Positions 25,136 to 38,229 of a DNA stretch of 64,000 nt are shown here, in pieces; positions within the stretch are counted from its first letter, which is position 1, and each line of letters opens with the position of its first letter. The notes beneath the pieces are model-generated. The model had not been told where the DNA came from. It did no database searches and saw only the letters and a program-made list of their open reading frames with translations. Source of the stretch: Augochlora pura (lineage: Eukaryota; Arthropoda; Insecta; Hymenoptera; Halictidae); the NCBI RefSeq assembly GCF_028453695.1, contig NC_135776.1, forward strand, positions 18,130,458 to 18,194,457, given 5' to 3'. Position numbers and translations under genes: made by a program.

Positions 25136-26520
25136 TTTAGTACAGTCACGGTATACTTTCGCAAACATCGTGTCGAAAAATATTTTCACCGGCTTTGCAA
25201 ATAAACGAGCATGGATAATTGGACGTTAAATGATCAAATGGACATTGACGATTTCACTGGCGGAATAAATCGGCGATTCTATCGACAGCAACGATCGTGA
25301 CGAGAATATTGGTCGGCAAACGGAATTTACATTGGTCATCGGGTTCGTCGAATCAGCAATAAAATATGCTTTCTATAAAGATCGGTAACGGTACATTGCT
25401 ATTGTCAGCGACTAACAAAAGGCGTGCGATTAATAGGAAAGGTTTATAGGAGGCCTGTTAGACTTGTATAATGCAACAGGGATTTATCAAGATGTTGTAA
25501 AGCGAATGACAGCCCGATCTCGTGTTTAATAGCAATTTCATTTTGTAGAATTAAAAATTACAGTTTTCAATTTCGATTACAAATTCACTTATGGATATAT
25601 ATTATTATTATTAGTTATTGCTATTAATTTAAAATTGGTATATTTCGACTGATACACGTTTTTTCTAGCTTTAATTTTTAATATGAATTTTTAATATTAA
25701 TTTTTAATTTTCAAGATTTCTCAAGGTTAAATTATCAAGATTTCTTAATAATAATATGATAATTTTATACACACTGTGATAAGTTTTATTGACACCGTAT
25801 AAAAACGCTAATTAATTATCAAAAACCTACACAGTCAACTAACAATATTAAATCTCTTCAATTAAAATTGAAATCGATTTAAATTAAAATTGAAATCGAT
25901 TTAAGTCAAAATTGAAAATCAATTTAAACCAAAATTGAAAATCAATTTAAACTATATTCTAATCATAATCAGCTCTCAATGGGTCACACAAAATTCGTCA
26001 CACTCGAAAAAAGTAAAGAACATTTCGACCAGCCCGAAAAAAGCTACGATAAAATCCGTGGAATAAATTCGTGAGTCACCATAAGTCATTCGTTCAGCCG
26101 CTAGACGACCCCATTGACCCAAAGCCAAACGCGCAGGAATCAATTGAATTATACGGTACGAACGACTATTGTAAACCATACTCGCGTGTCCACGTATACG
26201 TATAGAGAATCGTATAGAGTACGTATAGAGAGAATCGGCTGACACCGTGGAAGTCCTCTTGCATCCACGACAAGATACGATCTCCCCATTCATTGTCACA
26301 ATTAGATCACATTAAGAGGGAGACTCTTTTTCCTACCCGCATTTACAGATCGCATCAATCCCGGCTGCCGTACCATAGAACGCGACGGGGCCCGCATTCT
26401 ACTTTCTTTTTTGTGTGGGAAGCGCAATAGGGAACAATGCGAGCCGAGCTCGAATCGAAACGGCGCCCGGTAATTGCATTTAAAACACTTTATTCTGATA
26501 AATTGCGATAGCATAAATGG
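25136..26520. other. Non-coding DNA, AT-rich with a mid-GC block
   Basis: An AAATTGAAAATCAATTTAA-like short tandem repeat lies near 25860-25950. Minus-strand frames at 25976-26514 have no recognisable domain. Confidence 0.5.
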
Positions 26521-26524
26521 CCGT

Positions 26525-26864
26525 TAAAATAATTGTCGCTCGTTCCAAAATTATTTTTAATAAATATCGTCTTAGATTTAAAAATTGTTAAAGGGGTGTA
26601 ACTGTTACATGAGTCGCAAGACTCAATTTCTAAAAATTCGTATAAACGCTTTCTAATAAGTCTGCACGAAATATCTTAAAAAATATGTTTGGAAAAATTG
26701 CGAAATAAATTTACAAGTCTTCATAAACAAATCGTGAATTATCCGCCTTAGAGTGAAATATAATTAATGTTACTGTCTGTTGCACTCTTTTCGATTCATG
26801 GAAATACTAGAAGTCTGAGAAATTAATTTAGATTTGCAGTTGAAACGGCTTCGAGTGCAAAGGG
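26525..26864 (+). mobile_element. T1 family copy, eroded left end
   Basis: The right end is CTTCGAGTGCAAAGGG followed by TTGA, a mutated TTAA. The interior follows the order of the complete T1 copy at 54222-54461 (inverted): TTAGATTTAAAAATTGTTA, then GAGTCGCAAGACTC, then GAAATACTAGAAG. The left terminus is degraded, so the left boundary is approximate. Confidence 0.7.
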
Positions 26865-27305
26865 TTGAAGTACGCATGCGCCCGCTTTGCGCGGCCCCGA
26901 CGAACGAAATCGCGGCGTTTTCCCATAGGCCGTTCCCGATAATAGGATCGCAGGAAGTTTCGTAATCTCGAGCCGGTGCTCGCGATATTTTATAAATTGT
27001 TCTCTTTGTTTTTTTTTTCTTTTCTTTCGCTTCGGTACGATGCGGATCAGCTTATTAGCGGAATGTATTCCTTCCGCGGCGTAAACGCCGCGGCCTCGTA
27101 ATAAGTTCTGTCGGCTGGTTTAGTTGTGTTTTCAGTCTTATCGAAATTGCGTACATGCGGCGCATCCGCGAATGGGCGGACGACTCCGTGATTTCCCACG
27201 ATCCGAATTATAATTATCGGTTAAACGAGGTTCGCTTATTATGTAGTTTTCGTAGCGTTGACAATTTATCGACCGGTCACACGACTGCATATATTTAGCT
27301 CAATG
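26865..27305. other. Short GC-rich island between two T1 copies
   Basis: A GC-rich block with a T/C-rich run near 27001-27030. No gene seen. Confidence 0.5.
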
Positions 27306-27309
27306 TTAA

Positions 27310-27526
27310 CCATTTGCATTCATTTGGCGACTATGGAGTAACATTAAAATTATTCTATTACGTTTCAATATAATTTTTGTAATAATAATGGTTAGATTTG
27401 AAAGATTGTTGGGTAGTGAAACTGTTGCCTTAAGTTGCAAGAATTAATTCGTATGTATAAAAGTGTGCTTTATTGCATAGAATAGAAATACTATGAGCCA
27501 TTTACAATGGCTTCGAGTGCAAAGGG
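27310..27526 (+). mobile_element. T1: TTAA-flanked MITE, diverged
   Basis: TTAA at 27306-27309 precedes CCATTTGCATTCATTTGGCG, a mutated T1 left end. The right end is GGCTTCGAGTGCAAAGGG followed by TTGA. Length is 217 bp. The interior matches the complete copy at 54222-54461 in reverse orientation. Confidence 0.8.
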
Positions 27527-27534
27527 TTGAATTT

Positions 27535-27840
27535 TCGTTTATATTTACATTTTCATTTCTTTTTCTATTTCTATATATATTTACATATATTTAGTTCTAT
27601 TTCTATATATATTTCTATTTAGTTTTATTTCCATTTTTATATTTACTTTTATTTCCATTTCCATTTCTATTTTATTTATCTTATTAATCGCTAAAATTAT
27701 ACAACAATACTGGAGCTTGCAGTAACTCAATATTAAACGTTGGTTCCTGGTTTTATCTTATTCACTTTATTAATTGCAGAAAGTTTTCGATATTTAAAAT
27801 ATTATATAATAATATTGTGTTGAATAATGCCGATATACAG
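27535..27840. repeat. TTTCTATT-rich array and T3-derived fragment
   Basis: A simple repeat of TATTTCTATTT/TATTTCCATTT (27535-27665) runs into CTTATTAATCGCTAAAATTA and ACAATACTGGAGCTTGCAGT, which are interior T3 motifs. Confidence 0.65.
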
Positions 27841-28395
27841 GATGATTATAAAAGGGTACGAAATAAAAGAATTAAATTTTGTCTTATTAGATAAATGAAA
27901 AGTTAATTAAGAAGAAGAAAGCAAAGACGCGGCAACTGTGCACCCCACAGTAATTGGGTCCACTACCCAATGCATTCTTATCCGTAGACCCATTTCATCG
28001 AGTAAACCTACATTTCAGTTTTAAAGATTGTTATCGTATTATTTATATAGGAGTAATTACATTATCTACAAACTAGCAGAGAAAAAGTCGCTGGAGAGAA
28101 TCCGCGGAGAAAACAGTGTCTTGTTCGGTGAACACAATAAGATAAACGGCTTCGGCTATCGTGGACCCGTAATGCAACTTTGCTAGAATAGAAAGTGATT
28201 TTCTATCCTAGTAATTAAATGTGACGGTAGAAAGCGACTACACATATACACGTACGTAAATTAACTTACTTCCGTATACGCTCGATGGCTCTGGTTGTAA
28301 ATAAGAAAATTATTAATAAAGTATTAATAACGAAGTTAATAAAGTAAAGAAAATATAAAGTAAAGATAAAGTAACATTTGTTAAATCAATCGTGG
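27841..28395. other. Non-coding DNA
   Basis: Nothing recognised except a weak M1-like TACAGGATGATTATAAAAG at 27836-27854. Confidence 0.5.
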
Positions 28396-28399
28396 AAGA

Positions 28400-28655
28400 T
28401 AGTTATGTCTTTGATTTAATTCAATTTTAATTTCAATTTAATTCTAATTTAATTTAAATTCAATTTTAATTTCAATTCAATTCCAATTTTATTTAAATTC
28501 AATTTTAATTTCAATTTAATTCTAATTCAATTTAATTTCAATTTTAATTTTAATTTAATTCTAATTCAATTTAATTCCAATTTAATTTCAATTTAATTTA
28601 ATTCCAAATTAATTTAATTTCCAAATTAAATTAATTAATTTCCAAATTTAATTTC
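28400..28655. repeat. AATTT/AATTC-based simple array
   Basis: Continuous variation on TTCAATTTTAATTTCAATT, unit about 5-10 bases. Confidence 0.9.
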
Positions 28656-29591
28656 ACCATACTTCCCAACTTGAGCGTACACTATAAAAATCGCTAAAAT
28701 CCAAATAACTCAACTTTCGTTACTTTTACCAAGTACTCTAAAATAGTATTTCCCGATGCTCCCTAACCCTATCATTAAAGAAACAATTTTCAGCTGAGAA
28801 GGATCCACCTATAAACAGACAAATCAGCTAAAATTTCAGCATCGAGCCGATATTTGTGGACGGTAGTGTACCACTCTATACGTATAGTGTGCCGTTTGCA
28901 AGAGAGTTTCGGGCAGCTCTCGGGGATTCTGTATATGGGCGGCGATGAACTTTTCAAGGTTGGCCAGCCGATGACGATGACACGAAGGACCCGAAGACGT
29001 TCGCTGACTCGACGAAAGTTTATTCTCCGCTTACGTCACACGCGACGCCGCATGCACGTCAGGTGGCAACGACACCTCGGCCCGATGCAGCTGCAGCCCT
29101 CGGGGATTTTGCAGGAGGCGTGGGTTAACCAGTTTTTACCCGGGCGGACCTGCGAGGAGCGGAGCGGAGTGGGGAGGAGTGAAGAGGAGAGAGGAGGGGA
29201 GTCGAGAAGGCAGAGAGAGAGAGAGCGCCGTGTATCCGGGCCAACCCGAAATCGACAATGAAAGTGCAAATGGGAAGGAAAACTGGTTCCACGATATTTT
29301 GATACGTAAGAGATTCGCGTTTCGACATCGCATACGCAATCGGACGAACTTGAATCCTGGCCGGGGTCTTCTCCTCCACCCTGATGTAACACAGCCGTCC
29401 GCGGATCGGTTGCGTCGAAATTTCGTCGACCAACGGTTCCATGGTTCTCGACCGTCTTCGATGCGGCGAACTCCTCGCGGATGCGCGCGTGCAAACCTCG
29501 TCGGGATGCTTATGCGTTGCCTCGTTCGGAAACGTACAGCGACGAACAAAATTGTATAGAGAGATGCGTGTCTCATTAGCACGGTCAGCGA
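28656..29591. other. GC-rich island; long overlapping frames, no gene supported
   Basis: GC-rich from about 28840 to 29600, with a GA-rich run near 29155-29225. Frames of 107-173 codons exist on both strands at once, which argues for low stop density and not for a real exon. None shows a known domain. Confidence 0.45.
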
Positions 29592-29690
29592 CGCGTAGGT
29601 CAAAGATGGGCGACGCTAATTTTTTAGCAATTTTGATAGTTTTCAATATATTTTTATTTTATATATTTGAAGAAACTTTTTATATTATAG
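29592..29690 (+). mobile_element. T4 family fragment (left part)
   Basis: GGTCAAAGATGGGCGACGC followed by TAATTTTTTAGCAATTTTGA matches the left part of the complete T4 element at 57286-57502. The terminal bases are mutated and the right end was not found. Confidence 0.55.
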
Positions 29691-29909
29691 TAGAGTTTTT
29701 TGGATGCTTTATTTAGATTTATTTTATATTATAAATAAAGTTTTTTGGATGCAGAAAGAATTTTCAGAAACTTCGATATTCCTTTAAATTTTTCTTTAGA
29801 CTTGCCAAGTCAAATTTTTAACCATGACAATGACTTATCAATGGTTTTTTAACGATTTATATATTAATTAGCAAAGACATATCTCTTTCGGTTCTATAAA
29901 AAATAATAG

Positions 29910-30125
29910 AGTATATTTAATATCATATATTATAATATAATAATATATTATATTTTATTATATTATTATGTATTGAATAATATATTATATTATATTTTAT
30001 TATTATGTATTGAATAATATATTACATTATATTTTATTATTATGTATTGAATAATATATTATATTATATTTTATTATATCATTATATATAGAATAATACA
30101 CTATAATATAATATTATATATTCTA
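29910..30125. repeat. AT-rich tandem repeat, about 50-bp unit
   Basis: The phrase TTATTATGTATTGAATAATA recurs at 29964, 30000 and 30038, with irregular spacing. Confidence 0.8.
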
Positions 30126-31355
30126 TCTGTTATTCTCTTCTATTTGATTCAACATCGAAAGGGTTAAAGAACAAGTTTCACCGGATCAAATGAATAACCT
30201 CATTACACATTGATTGCATTTAGTTCGACGTCCTCCAATTTCTTCGTAAAGACATGTTTTTACAAAAAGCATTTCAATACTCGAAACTCAACATTATCCC
30301 AACAGATTTAATCTAAAATGATTTGAGAATTCAATTAACGTGAAACGTGTATCGAAAGCAAACAAACCGTATTATAAAATCAGATAACAGTAAATAAAAT
30401 CTGTCGAAAACTCATAGGGAAAAGTAAATGGTTTAAAAGCGTGTGCCGCTTGCAAAAAAGAAACCGAGCGTAGCCGCGGTCATTTCCTTTCGCATCAACC
30501 CGAACGAGTGAAACGAATAGAATATCTTTTAGCGGGACAACCAAAGGCGCACGCAAATTAAGATAAACTGTCCCCCTCCCCTAATTAGGACACACGGACG
30601 TTCTAACGTCACCATTAATTTCCGTTGGAACCGGCGCGGAGTTCCGCGGCAGCTATGCCGAGAATGCAAAACGGCGAACGCGATGCCGAAAGAAGGACTC
30701 GACCGTTCGATTATTATTTGAGATCGTATACCCTGTCACTTTCGTTCAACGATCCTCGGATGCTAGGAGTGTTCCAAAGGGTTGCGCGTATCCAGGCGAT
30801 TTACAGGATTGGACAGGTTTTGCGAATTTTTCGCGTGTCTCGGGGCTGGCTTGAAAAGGCACCACCGCGCCTCTGTGTGCGTACAGTCGCTCGCGAAATG
30901 ATTCGGACAATTTTTGCGAGTTCGAAAAGTCCTTGACGTTCGAACCGTTGTTTTTTTAGTGAAAAAGGATCATACTATAGTAAATCTGGATTTATATTAA
31001 AGCTCGAAGGCTCTATTTTCGCTGTGCATATATTTTCTTCTAATACTGAGGAAGATGAATTTGCATTTAACTTAAGCAAATCGTGGAGTTTAGTGCTAAA
31101 TAGAAATTTTTGAAGAGGATTTTAAGAAACAGTGATTAAATAAAAATATATTTTAATAATTTCGATATGCAGAAAACTGCATGACAGTATTATTAAATTC
31201 CTCTTCTGTCTTCCCTATTTTATATTCATTTCTTTCTATTTCTTATTCAGCCACTCATTTTTGCAATAAATGCATGAAATGCGCAACCTATTCATATATA
31301 ACTTATTTTAATATTTTGTTATGCGTTCAGTTGAATTATATGCCATTATTATAAT
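30126..31355. other. Non-coding DNA with a short GC-rich patch
   Basis: The GC-rich patch (about 30430-30940) has a plus-strand frame of 103 codons at 30625-30936 without recognisable motifs. Confidence 0.5.
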
Positions 31356-31701
31356 GCAGAGTTAGGCACAAAGATTCCTTAGGTCATTCGAAGCAACTTT
31401 TATATTTACAAAAATTTACTCCAAAGCTTCGTTCACTAGTTATTAACAAAAACTAGTGACCAATGAGAGGCGAGATCAGCTTGCGCCAAGCGGTCGAACC
31501 AATGAATGAAATTGGGGGTTGTCCACTCGATAGTTCGATGGCCTTGCCGCCTGTAGATCTCGTCTCTCATTGGTCAATGTTTATCGTTGATAACTCTTAA
31601 ACAAAGCCGCGGATTGCATTTTCGTTAAGAAAAAAGTTGCTTCAAATGATCTCAGGAACCCATTATTGCCCAATTACGAGTGACTTTAGGATACTCTGTA
31701 G
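31356..31701. mobile_element. M1 family foldback element
   Basis: The left arm (about 31371-31480) and right arm (about 31553-31660) are imperfect inverted copies. Both carry GGTCATTYGAAGCAACTTTT and GACCAATGAGAGRCGAGAT-type sequence. The right end GTGACTTTAGGATACTCTG is a degraded form of the M1 terminus seen at 43514-43530. The left terminus is partly lost. The spacer is about 70 bases. No coding capacity. Confidence 0.75.
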
Positions 31702-31849
31702 ACAATAGAGAATTCTAATCATGGATGACAGGATAATCTAGGTGACAATATATTTTAAAATTTTCGGAAATTAAGTACTTTCGCGAGCGATTGTTCGTAC
31801 ACGTGTATTCGATTGTGTGTGCTTGTGCGTATGCGTTTGCTTTTGCATT

Positions 31850-32482
31850 TGTATATGCGTTTGAGTTTGAGTTTGAGTTCGCATTTGAGTTTGCGTTTGG
31901 GTTTGAGTTTGAGTTCGCATTTGACTTTGAGTTTGGGTTTGCAATTTCCTTATACGTTGCGTTTGCATTTGAGTTTGAGTTTGCATTTGAGTTTGCGTTT
32001 GCATTTGCTTATACGTTGCGTTTGCATTTGATTTTGAGTTTGCATTTGAGTTTGCGTTTGCATTTGCTTATACGTTGCGTTTGCATTTGAGTTTGCTTTT
32101 GCATTTGGGTTTGAGTTTGAGTTTCAGTTCACATTTCAGTTTGAGTTTGCGTTTGCGTTTGAGTTTCAGTTTGAGTTTGAGTTCGCATTTGAGTTTGCAT
32201 CTGAGTTTGCGTTTGCATTTGCTTATACGTTGCGTTTGCATTTGAGTTTGAGTTCGCATTTCAGTTTGTGTTTGAGTTTGAGTTTGAGTTCGCATTTGAG
32301 TTTGAGTTTGCATTTGAGTTTGTGTTTGAGCTTGAGTTTGAGTTCGCATTTGAGTTTGAGTTTGAGTTTGAGTTTGCATTTGAATTTGAGTTTGCGTTTG
32401 CATTTGAGTTTGAGTTTGAGTTCGCATTTGAGTTTGCGTTTGCATTTGCTTATACGTCGCGTTTGCATTTGCTTATACGTCG
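31850..32482. repeat. Hexamer-based minisatellite (TTTGAG/TTTGCA/TTTGCG)
   Basis: About 630 bases of TTTGAG, TTTGCA, TTCGCA and TTTGCG hexamers, interrupted periodically by CTTATACGTTGCGTTTGC or its CGTCGC variant (near 31950, 32010, 32070, 32221, 32448 and 32472). Because the unit is a multiple of three, frames remain open on both strands: Phe/Glu/Ala or Leu/Ser/His on plus, Gln/Thr/Met or Lys/Cys/Leu on minus. Confidence 0.95.
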
Positions 32483-33180
32483 CGTTTGCGTGTCGCCTGC
32501 GCAACATTGCGCGCACCGTTTCCCCGCGACGACCGTTTCGCGACTCGCAACCGTGATGCCATCGAACACACGCACAAGCCTTCGTGACGCTCGGCATTGG
32601 GAATACCTAGTCCCAAGATCGCGAGGTCAAGCTTACGAGCGGAGGAGATATCCAGGCTCATCAGCATCGGATTATTATTGCGTACCGCGGGGCCGTTCGT
32701 GTGCGCGCACATACAGGGCACCGTGCGAGCTCATACGGTGGGGCACACCGTCTGCGCGCGCGCGCGCGCTCCTACCCGCCCGGTTATGTACACTCGGTAA
32801 CCACGCAATTCGCTCGGGCTAATGTAACGCGAGCGACACGTCGAGAAATAACTTTATTCAGACTACACTATCGACCATGTGTAATTGCAAATGTTCTCCA
32901 CGCTCCCGCGCATCCTCCGACTCTTCCCATTTTTTCCCCTATCCATAAACATCGTCGTTTACGACACTGGTCCATTGCTGGGCGGGTACCCGTGGTATAC
33001 ACCGGCCCCCGTGGTCGTTAAATTGAAATCATTATAATTACCGATGAGCGACTTGCCCCCTTAATATTAAAATCCTTGGACACCGCCTTCGCTGAAGAAG
33101 AACGCTGCTCGTTGCGTGCACTGTATTCACAGTGGTCGATTTGCCCCGAAAAGATGGACGCCGCGTAAAATATTTATTTA
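32483..33180. other. GC-rich island; no gene supported
   Basis: Contains a CG run near 32755-32770. Frames from the neighbouring array run into it, which inflates their length. Confidence 0.5.
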
Positions 33181-35385
33181 TTGTAATTACCTTATTATTA
33201 TGCTACTGACGTGCTGTATATTATTAGAGCACTTGCAAGCTAAATAATACAAGTAATTATATTATTTTATATTATAAAGATAAATAATAGGCTAAATAAT
33301 ATATTTATAATATAATATATTATATTACATAAATAATTATAAAGCCAAATATGATAATTATAAAGTCAAATATAATAATTATAATACAAGAGATTCGCAT
33401 AAGAATTTATATAATTACAGTTAACTATAAGAAACGCAAGTCTGCCGAGAGCATCTCTCTATAGTCGTTTGAATAATTCGGTCGCTCGCATGATCGGAAA
33501 AATGCATAAAATCCGCGATCTGCGTATTCGTAATAGCAACGGTTGAAAACGACGTTTTAACGATCGCTCGTCGATGCGCGTATAATCAAACGGGTAAAAC
33601 CGTTTCCGAGATCCCCCGTTCATGCGAACAAAAGCCTGTTAAACATACTTCAACGTATGTAAACGGATAAGTGCCGCAGATAATTGGAAACATTTTCAAT
33701 ATGAAATTCGAACGTTCGGCATATCTGGCCGGCGAAGAAGCAATAAAAGTCGATGGGATAATTTCTCAACTCGATAAAGACGTTCCTTAGTTATCCAAAC
33801 GATGCAGGACAAACGGCTAACGAGCATCGGTTTTTTTAATAACATCACCCTTGAAAGAGCGCACGCTAAATGCGGCTCTTCGCTGAATCACTATAATCAT
33901 ATTATTACCCCTAACCGCGGTAATGGAAGTTCAAACGGGTGGTAATATTACACGGAACGCATCTAATTGTTGACCTGCGATCGGTTTTATATAATTTGCC
34001 AATCTTTCACGGAATATTTATTGCGGCATTCCGGCCTTCGCGTATTCATTTACACAATAATCCCCCGGTTCACTCATTAGTATTGTAATGATATGGTAAT
34101 TGTTGACTAACTCTCGCTGATTATGCCTGTGGCATCGCTGAATCATACGTAGACCGGATAGTGAAAATATTAGGTTGGGGAGAAAGAGATCAATGATTTT
34201 TAATAAGAACTCGTTATTATAGCACAAGGGATTAACAGATGTCGATCGCTGCAGTCGTCTGCCGAAAAAATAATGGATTTCTTTTTCCCCGACCTAATAC
34301 ACAGAGTTCGAAGCTTGAGCAAAGAATGGGAAAGAGAAAAAGAGAGAGAGAGAAAGAAAAAAAAAGGGAGAGATAGAGATTTTTGTTGCTCACTCGACTC
34401 GCATCTTTCTTCATGAATTATCCAGTGGATTAAGGAGAAGGGAGTCCGCAACGGCGAGCAGTCCCGGCGAATTATGACTAACAAGCTTATCGATTAATGT
34501 CGCTTATCGGTTCCACGTCCGGATGCATTACCCGGCAACATTAATTCCCCCGCTTTTTTTTTTTAGGATGTCCCGTACCCGATAAAGCCGCTTATTATCG
34601 CCGCATCGGTCTCAATCATAAAAGTCGGCGTTAAGCCGCGCGCGCGCGCGCGCAAAAGGAGAACAACCGCGCCGCGCGTAAGAACAGTGCACCGCCGTGG
34701 TACCCCGAGATATTCAGCCATCTTAATACAACTATCGCGCGCGAGCACACGATGCAACACACACACACCGTGTCCCCGCTCTCTGTTTACCTGTTCGCGG
34801 GTATCATCGGGCGAGAGAACCCTCTCGGGTATCATTAAGGGGACGCGGTTCGAGAACTTCTCAATACAGACAGGATTTACCCGCGATCCGATCGTAACCG
34901 AAGCAATTAGAGATTTATCGCTGAATAATAAGCCGCCAGTACTTTTTCTCCCGCGGGATACCTGGTTTTAGTTCTACAATAAAGTTCGTAATTAGTTCTC
35001 TGATACCGGCGCACGGTGACTGCTATTAAACATTCGCGGACGGATGCCGGCGTGGACCAGCGGATTCTCGTTCGTAGGATTAAAAGTTCTCGTTGAACAG
35101 CGAAAGCATGTTGACACATTTTTCAATGGAATAAATTGTTGTTAATTGGACCGAAACGATTGTGTTTCTTTTTCAGGTGTCAATTCGTTTATTTATTCGT
35201 TTAATTATTTTTCAATCAGGACCGCGCTGCTTTCTCGGGGGTTTGATAAATGCTAGAGTTTGATAAATGTAAAAGATAATAATGATTTAAAATAGAATAT
35301 TAAAATATGAAATATAGAATATAGTTAACAATAATGTATAGAATATATGTGGTAAAAAAAGAGTAGTGAAGTATATGATACAGTA
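33181..35385. other. Non-coding DNA, AT-rich and mid-GC blocks
   Basis: Includes an AT-rich repeat-like stretch (33240-33400), an AG-rich tract (34330-34380), a poly-T run (34554-34564) and a CG tract (34638-34653). No exon supported. Confidence 0.5.
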
Positions 35386-35389
35386 GGCT

Positions 35390-35765
35390 AAAAACTAATT
35401 TAATGATAATAATAATAATAGTAGTAATAATGACATAGTAATAATAATATACTAATAATAATACTAATAATAGTATATGTTTATGACAGTCATGACATAA
35501 TTGTTTACTAACAATAATATATACAGTAAATGTGACAAAAGATGGTAATGAAGTATTTATATAACACAGCATGCTAAAAATTAATACAATAACAATAATG
35601 GTAACAATAATGTCAATAATAGCAATAATAATAAAATAATAATAACAGCAATAATAACATAATAATAATGATTTATTTGTCAATTAATGTTCCCTCGGGC
35701 TTACAAAGAATGAATTATTATAAAATAATAATAACAAAAATAATAACATAATAACAATACTAATA
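35390..35765. repeat. AAT trinucleotide array, imperfect
   Basis: (AAT/AAC)n with interruptions over about 370 bases. A near-duplicate phrase GTGAAGTATATGATACAGTA / ATGAAGTATTTATATAACAC suggests an older, longer unit of about 190 bases. Confidence 0.8.
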
Positions 35766-38225
35766 ATAGTACAAGTCCATGGTAGCCATGACAAAATGTA
35801 TCCTCACACCTCATACACATAATTTAACAAGAAAAGCCAATTTTAAAATTCGCGTTTATTTAAACAAAATCTTATTAATTCAAAGATTACGTCAAGATTA
35901 TATACATTGCCGATGACACTGCGGGTCATCGAGGTTTCGGAGACCTCGCGTAGCATTTTGCTCGCTCGTCCACGCCGAGGATCGTCGAAAGGTGGGCCGG
36001 AGGTGCATTATCGCGGTCTTCGGAATCGGTGGGTCCGCCGTTGCGCCGTGTTGCACCGCGGCCGGTGTGTCTCGACGAGCTGGAAATAAAGGCCGCGGCG
36101 AAGGCAAACGCGCGCGCGCGCGCGCGGCGCTTATTACATCTCGGAGTCTCTTAAGGGCCGAGGAGCACACGTAACCGTGCGCGCGCACCCGCAAAAATTA
36201 CGACCCGGCGAAACAACGCGCGCGCGCGTGTATATTATGCAGACACGTACCCGGAGGGGGGCGACACACCAAGGGCTTTTGGGCAACCCAGGCTATTAAG
36301 TTAAGGATTGGCTACACCCACCGCAATCATAGTGATTACCCGACGCGTATTACAATGCAAATGCTGGTTAATTCTCACGTGCCGCGCGCGGTGCGCGCCT
36401 CCGAGATCGTTGCGCTAAATCGTTCGCTCCTCCTCCCTTTCGTTTTTTCTTCCGGTGCGCGATCTCGCAGAAGACGAGGAAGAGGAGGAGGAGGTGGAGG
36501 TGGAGGTGAGCGTGTCGGGCTATAGTTATCAGAAAGGTTAATTCCGAATGAATGACTGGTGGATTTTGCGAGTCGTGTAATCAGCCGAATGCGACTCCAC
36601 GGTGTTCGAGCGAGACGCGGAAGTGAATGGTTGATGAATCAATTGCTACTGTTCGGGAGGAAGATTATTAACGTTTCGTGCGAACGGGTCGTTGTGGATC
36701 GAATTGATTGGCGAGTTAAGTGTATTTCTCGTTGGGTGGTGATTGCGCGCGAGGGGCGAATTGTGAACGCTTTTATTTCCGCGAATGTTTATGGAGAAAC
36801 TGGAGTTGAGCAGAGATTTATATTGATATTTTTTATATTTTTTAGAAATTATAAGATACGAAGTTTAGTAATATTTAGCACGTTGTTTGTTTTTAAGTGA
36901 TTGTTGACGGATTAGAATTAATTTAGTGGGCATTTTTAATTATTTATATTTATTAGGATTGTCTTAAACCAGTCTTCTCAGCCACTGAATCTATTTATTC
37001 ATTTATTAAAATCAAACGTTTTAATGTGTTACATATATCTAAACTTTGGAAAAGAATTAATAACTGGTATTTTTTCTAGTTAATCTTACATAAGTATTAT
37101 TGTTAATTTAACGAAAATTAATTCTTATCAGCTTGACGTTTTTGCATAAACTTAAGACGACTGCAGGGAATTAAAATTCCTTCAAAAATTATAAAATACA
37201 ATGTCAAATATTATATTATTCATTAACGTTTATTGTTTAATTCATTTGATAATATTGAATAGAAATAAATTAAAAAGAGGTATATGGTTTTTGGTAAGTA
37301 GGTAAAATTTTTCCAAAATTATAAAATAAAAGTTTTTGTAATATTTAACAGACTATTCTTCATTTTTTAATCACTTGCTACTGGTGAATTAAAATTAATT
37401 AAATAAGCATCTATAGCTTATGAAAGTAGCTCAAAATCCCTCCAAAATTACAAAATACAATCTCTGATATTTTATTACTCACTATTGTCCATTTTTCAAG
37501 TTATCTGCCTAATTTTAATACTTTATAAAAGAATAACAGGAAGAATTACATTATTACTCCTCCCTTTGCATAGTTCTCCCACAGTAATCACGCAATAAGA
37601 GCTTCGTGCAACGAGCCTGTATTTCATAATATCGATTGTACGGTCTTTGACTCGGCCGTTCCGTTTGCGATTAAAACACGTACAATAAATATAAATATGA
37701 CGACATGTTTACGATATTGGCACGTGCTGCCCACCGTACCATCCTTATTTCATAACGCAAGAACGCTGTGTTTCGTTTTTTAGTTAGACGCAACATAGTT
37801 AACGGCCGTGACAGTACAAAACGTCAAGATCTTATCTGTCTGATCAGGGCTGACCTTTTTTACTTGCACTAAACATTGATGACGGAGCACGGTATTTTCT
37901 CTCCTCCCTCGACATTGGCGACTTTCAACGGCGTTAAACCAAAATGATGCGTTTAATTCTTTAATTTTGTATTTATTTCATCGTAATATGTTAATGTATA
38001 ATATTTATATTTAAGTGTTGTGTAAAATATATGATATCTATATTTATGTATCGTATAAGATATATTTATAAATATTATATATTACAATACATATATTACA
38101 AGTATATGTACATATTTATAAAATCGATGTCATATCAATTTTTACATAGATATTAAGTATAATATGCGTTGCACATTTTCATTACAAAATCTACGGTTTA
38201 CAAAAATTACAGGATAGGAAAAAAA
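35766..38225. other. GC-rich island (35890-36800), then AT-rich DNA
   Basis: CG runs near 36110-36126 and 36217-36227, and a GAGGAGGTGGAGGTGG-type purine run near 36470-36508. ATGCAAAT, a POU octamer, lies at 36356-36363 and CACGTG at 36377-36382. AT-rich from 36800 on. No gene supported. Confidence 0.5.
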
Positions 38226-38229
38226 TTAT

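Noticed and set aside
29036..29646. Overlapping minus-strand frames of 152, 155 and 173 codons
   Set aside because: All three minus frames and a plus frame are open over the same bases, which is the mark of low stop density, and none has a recognisable domain.
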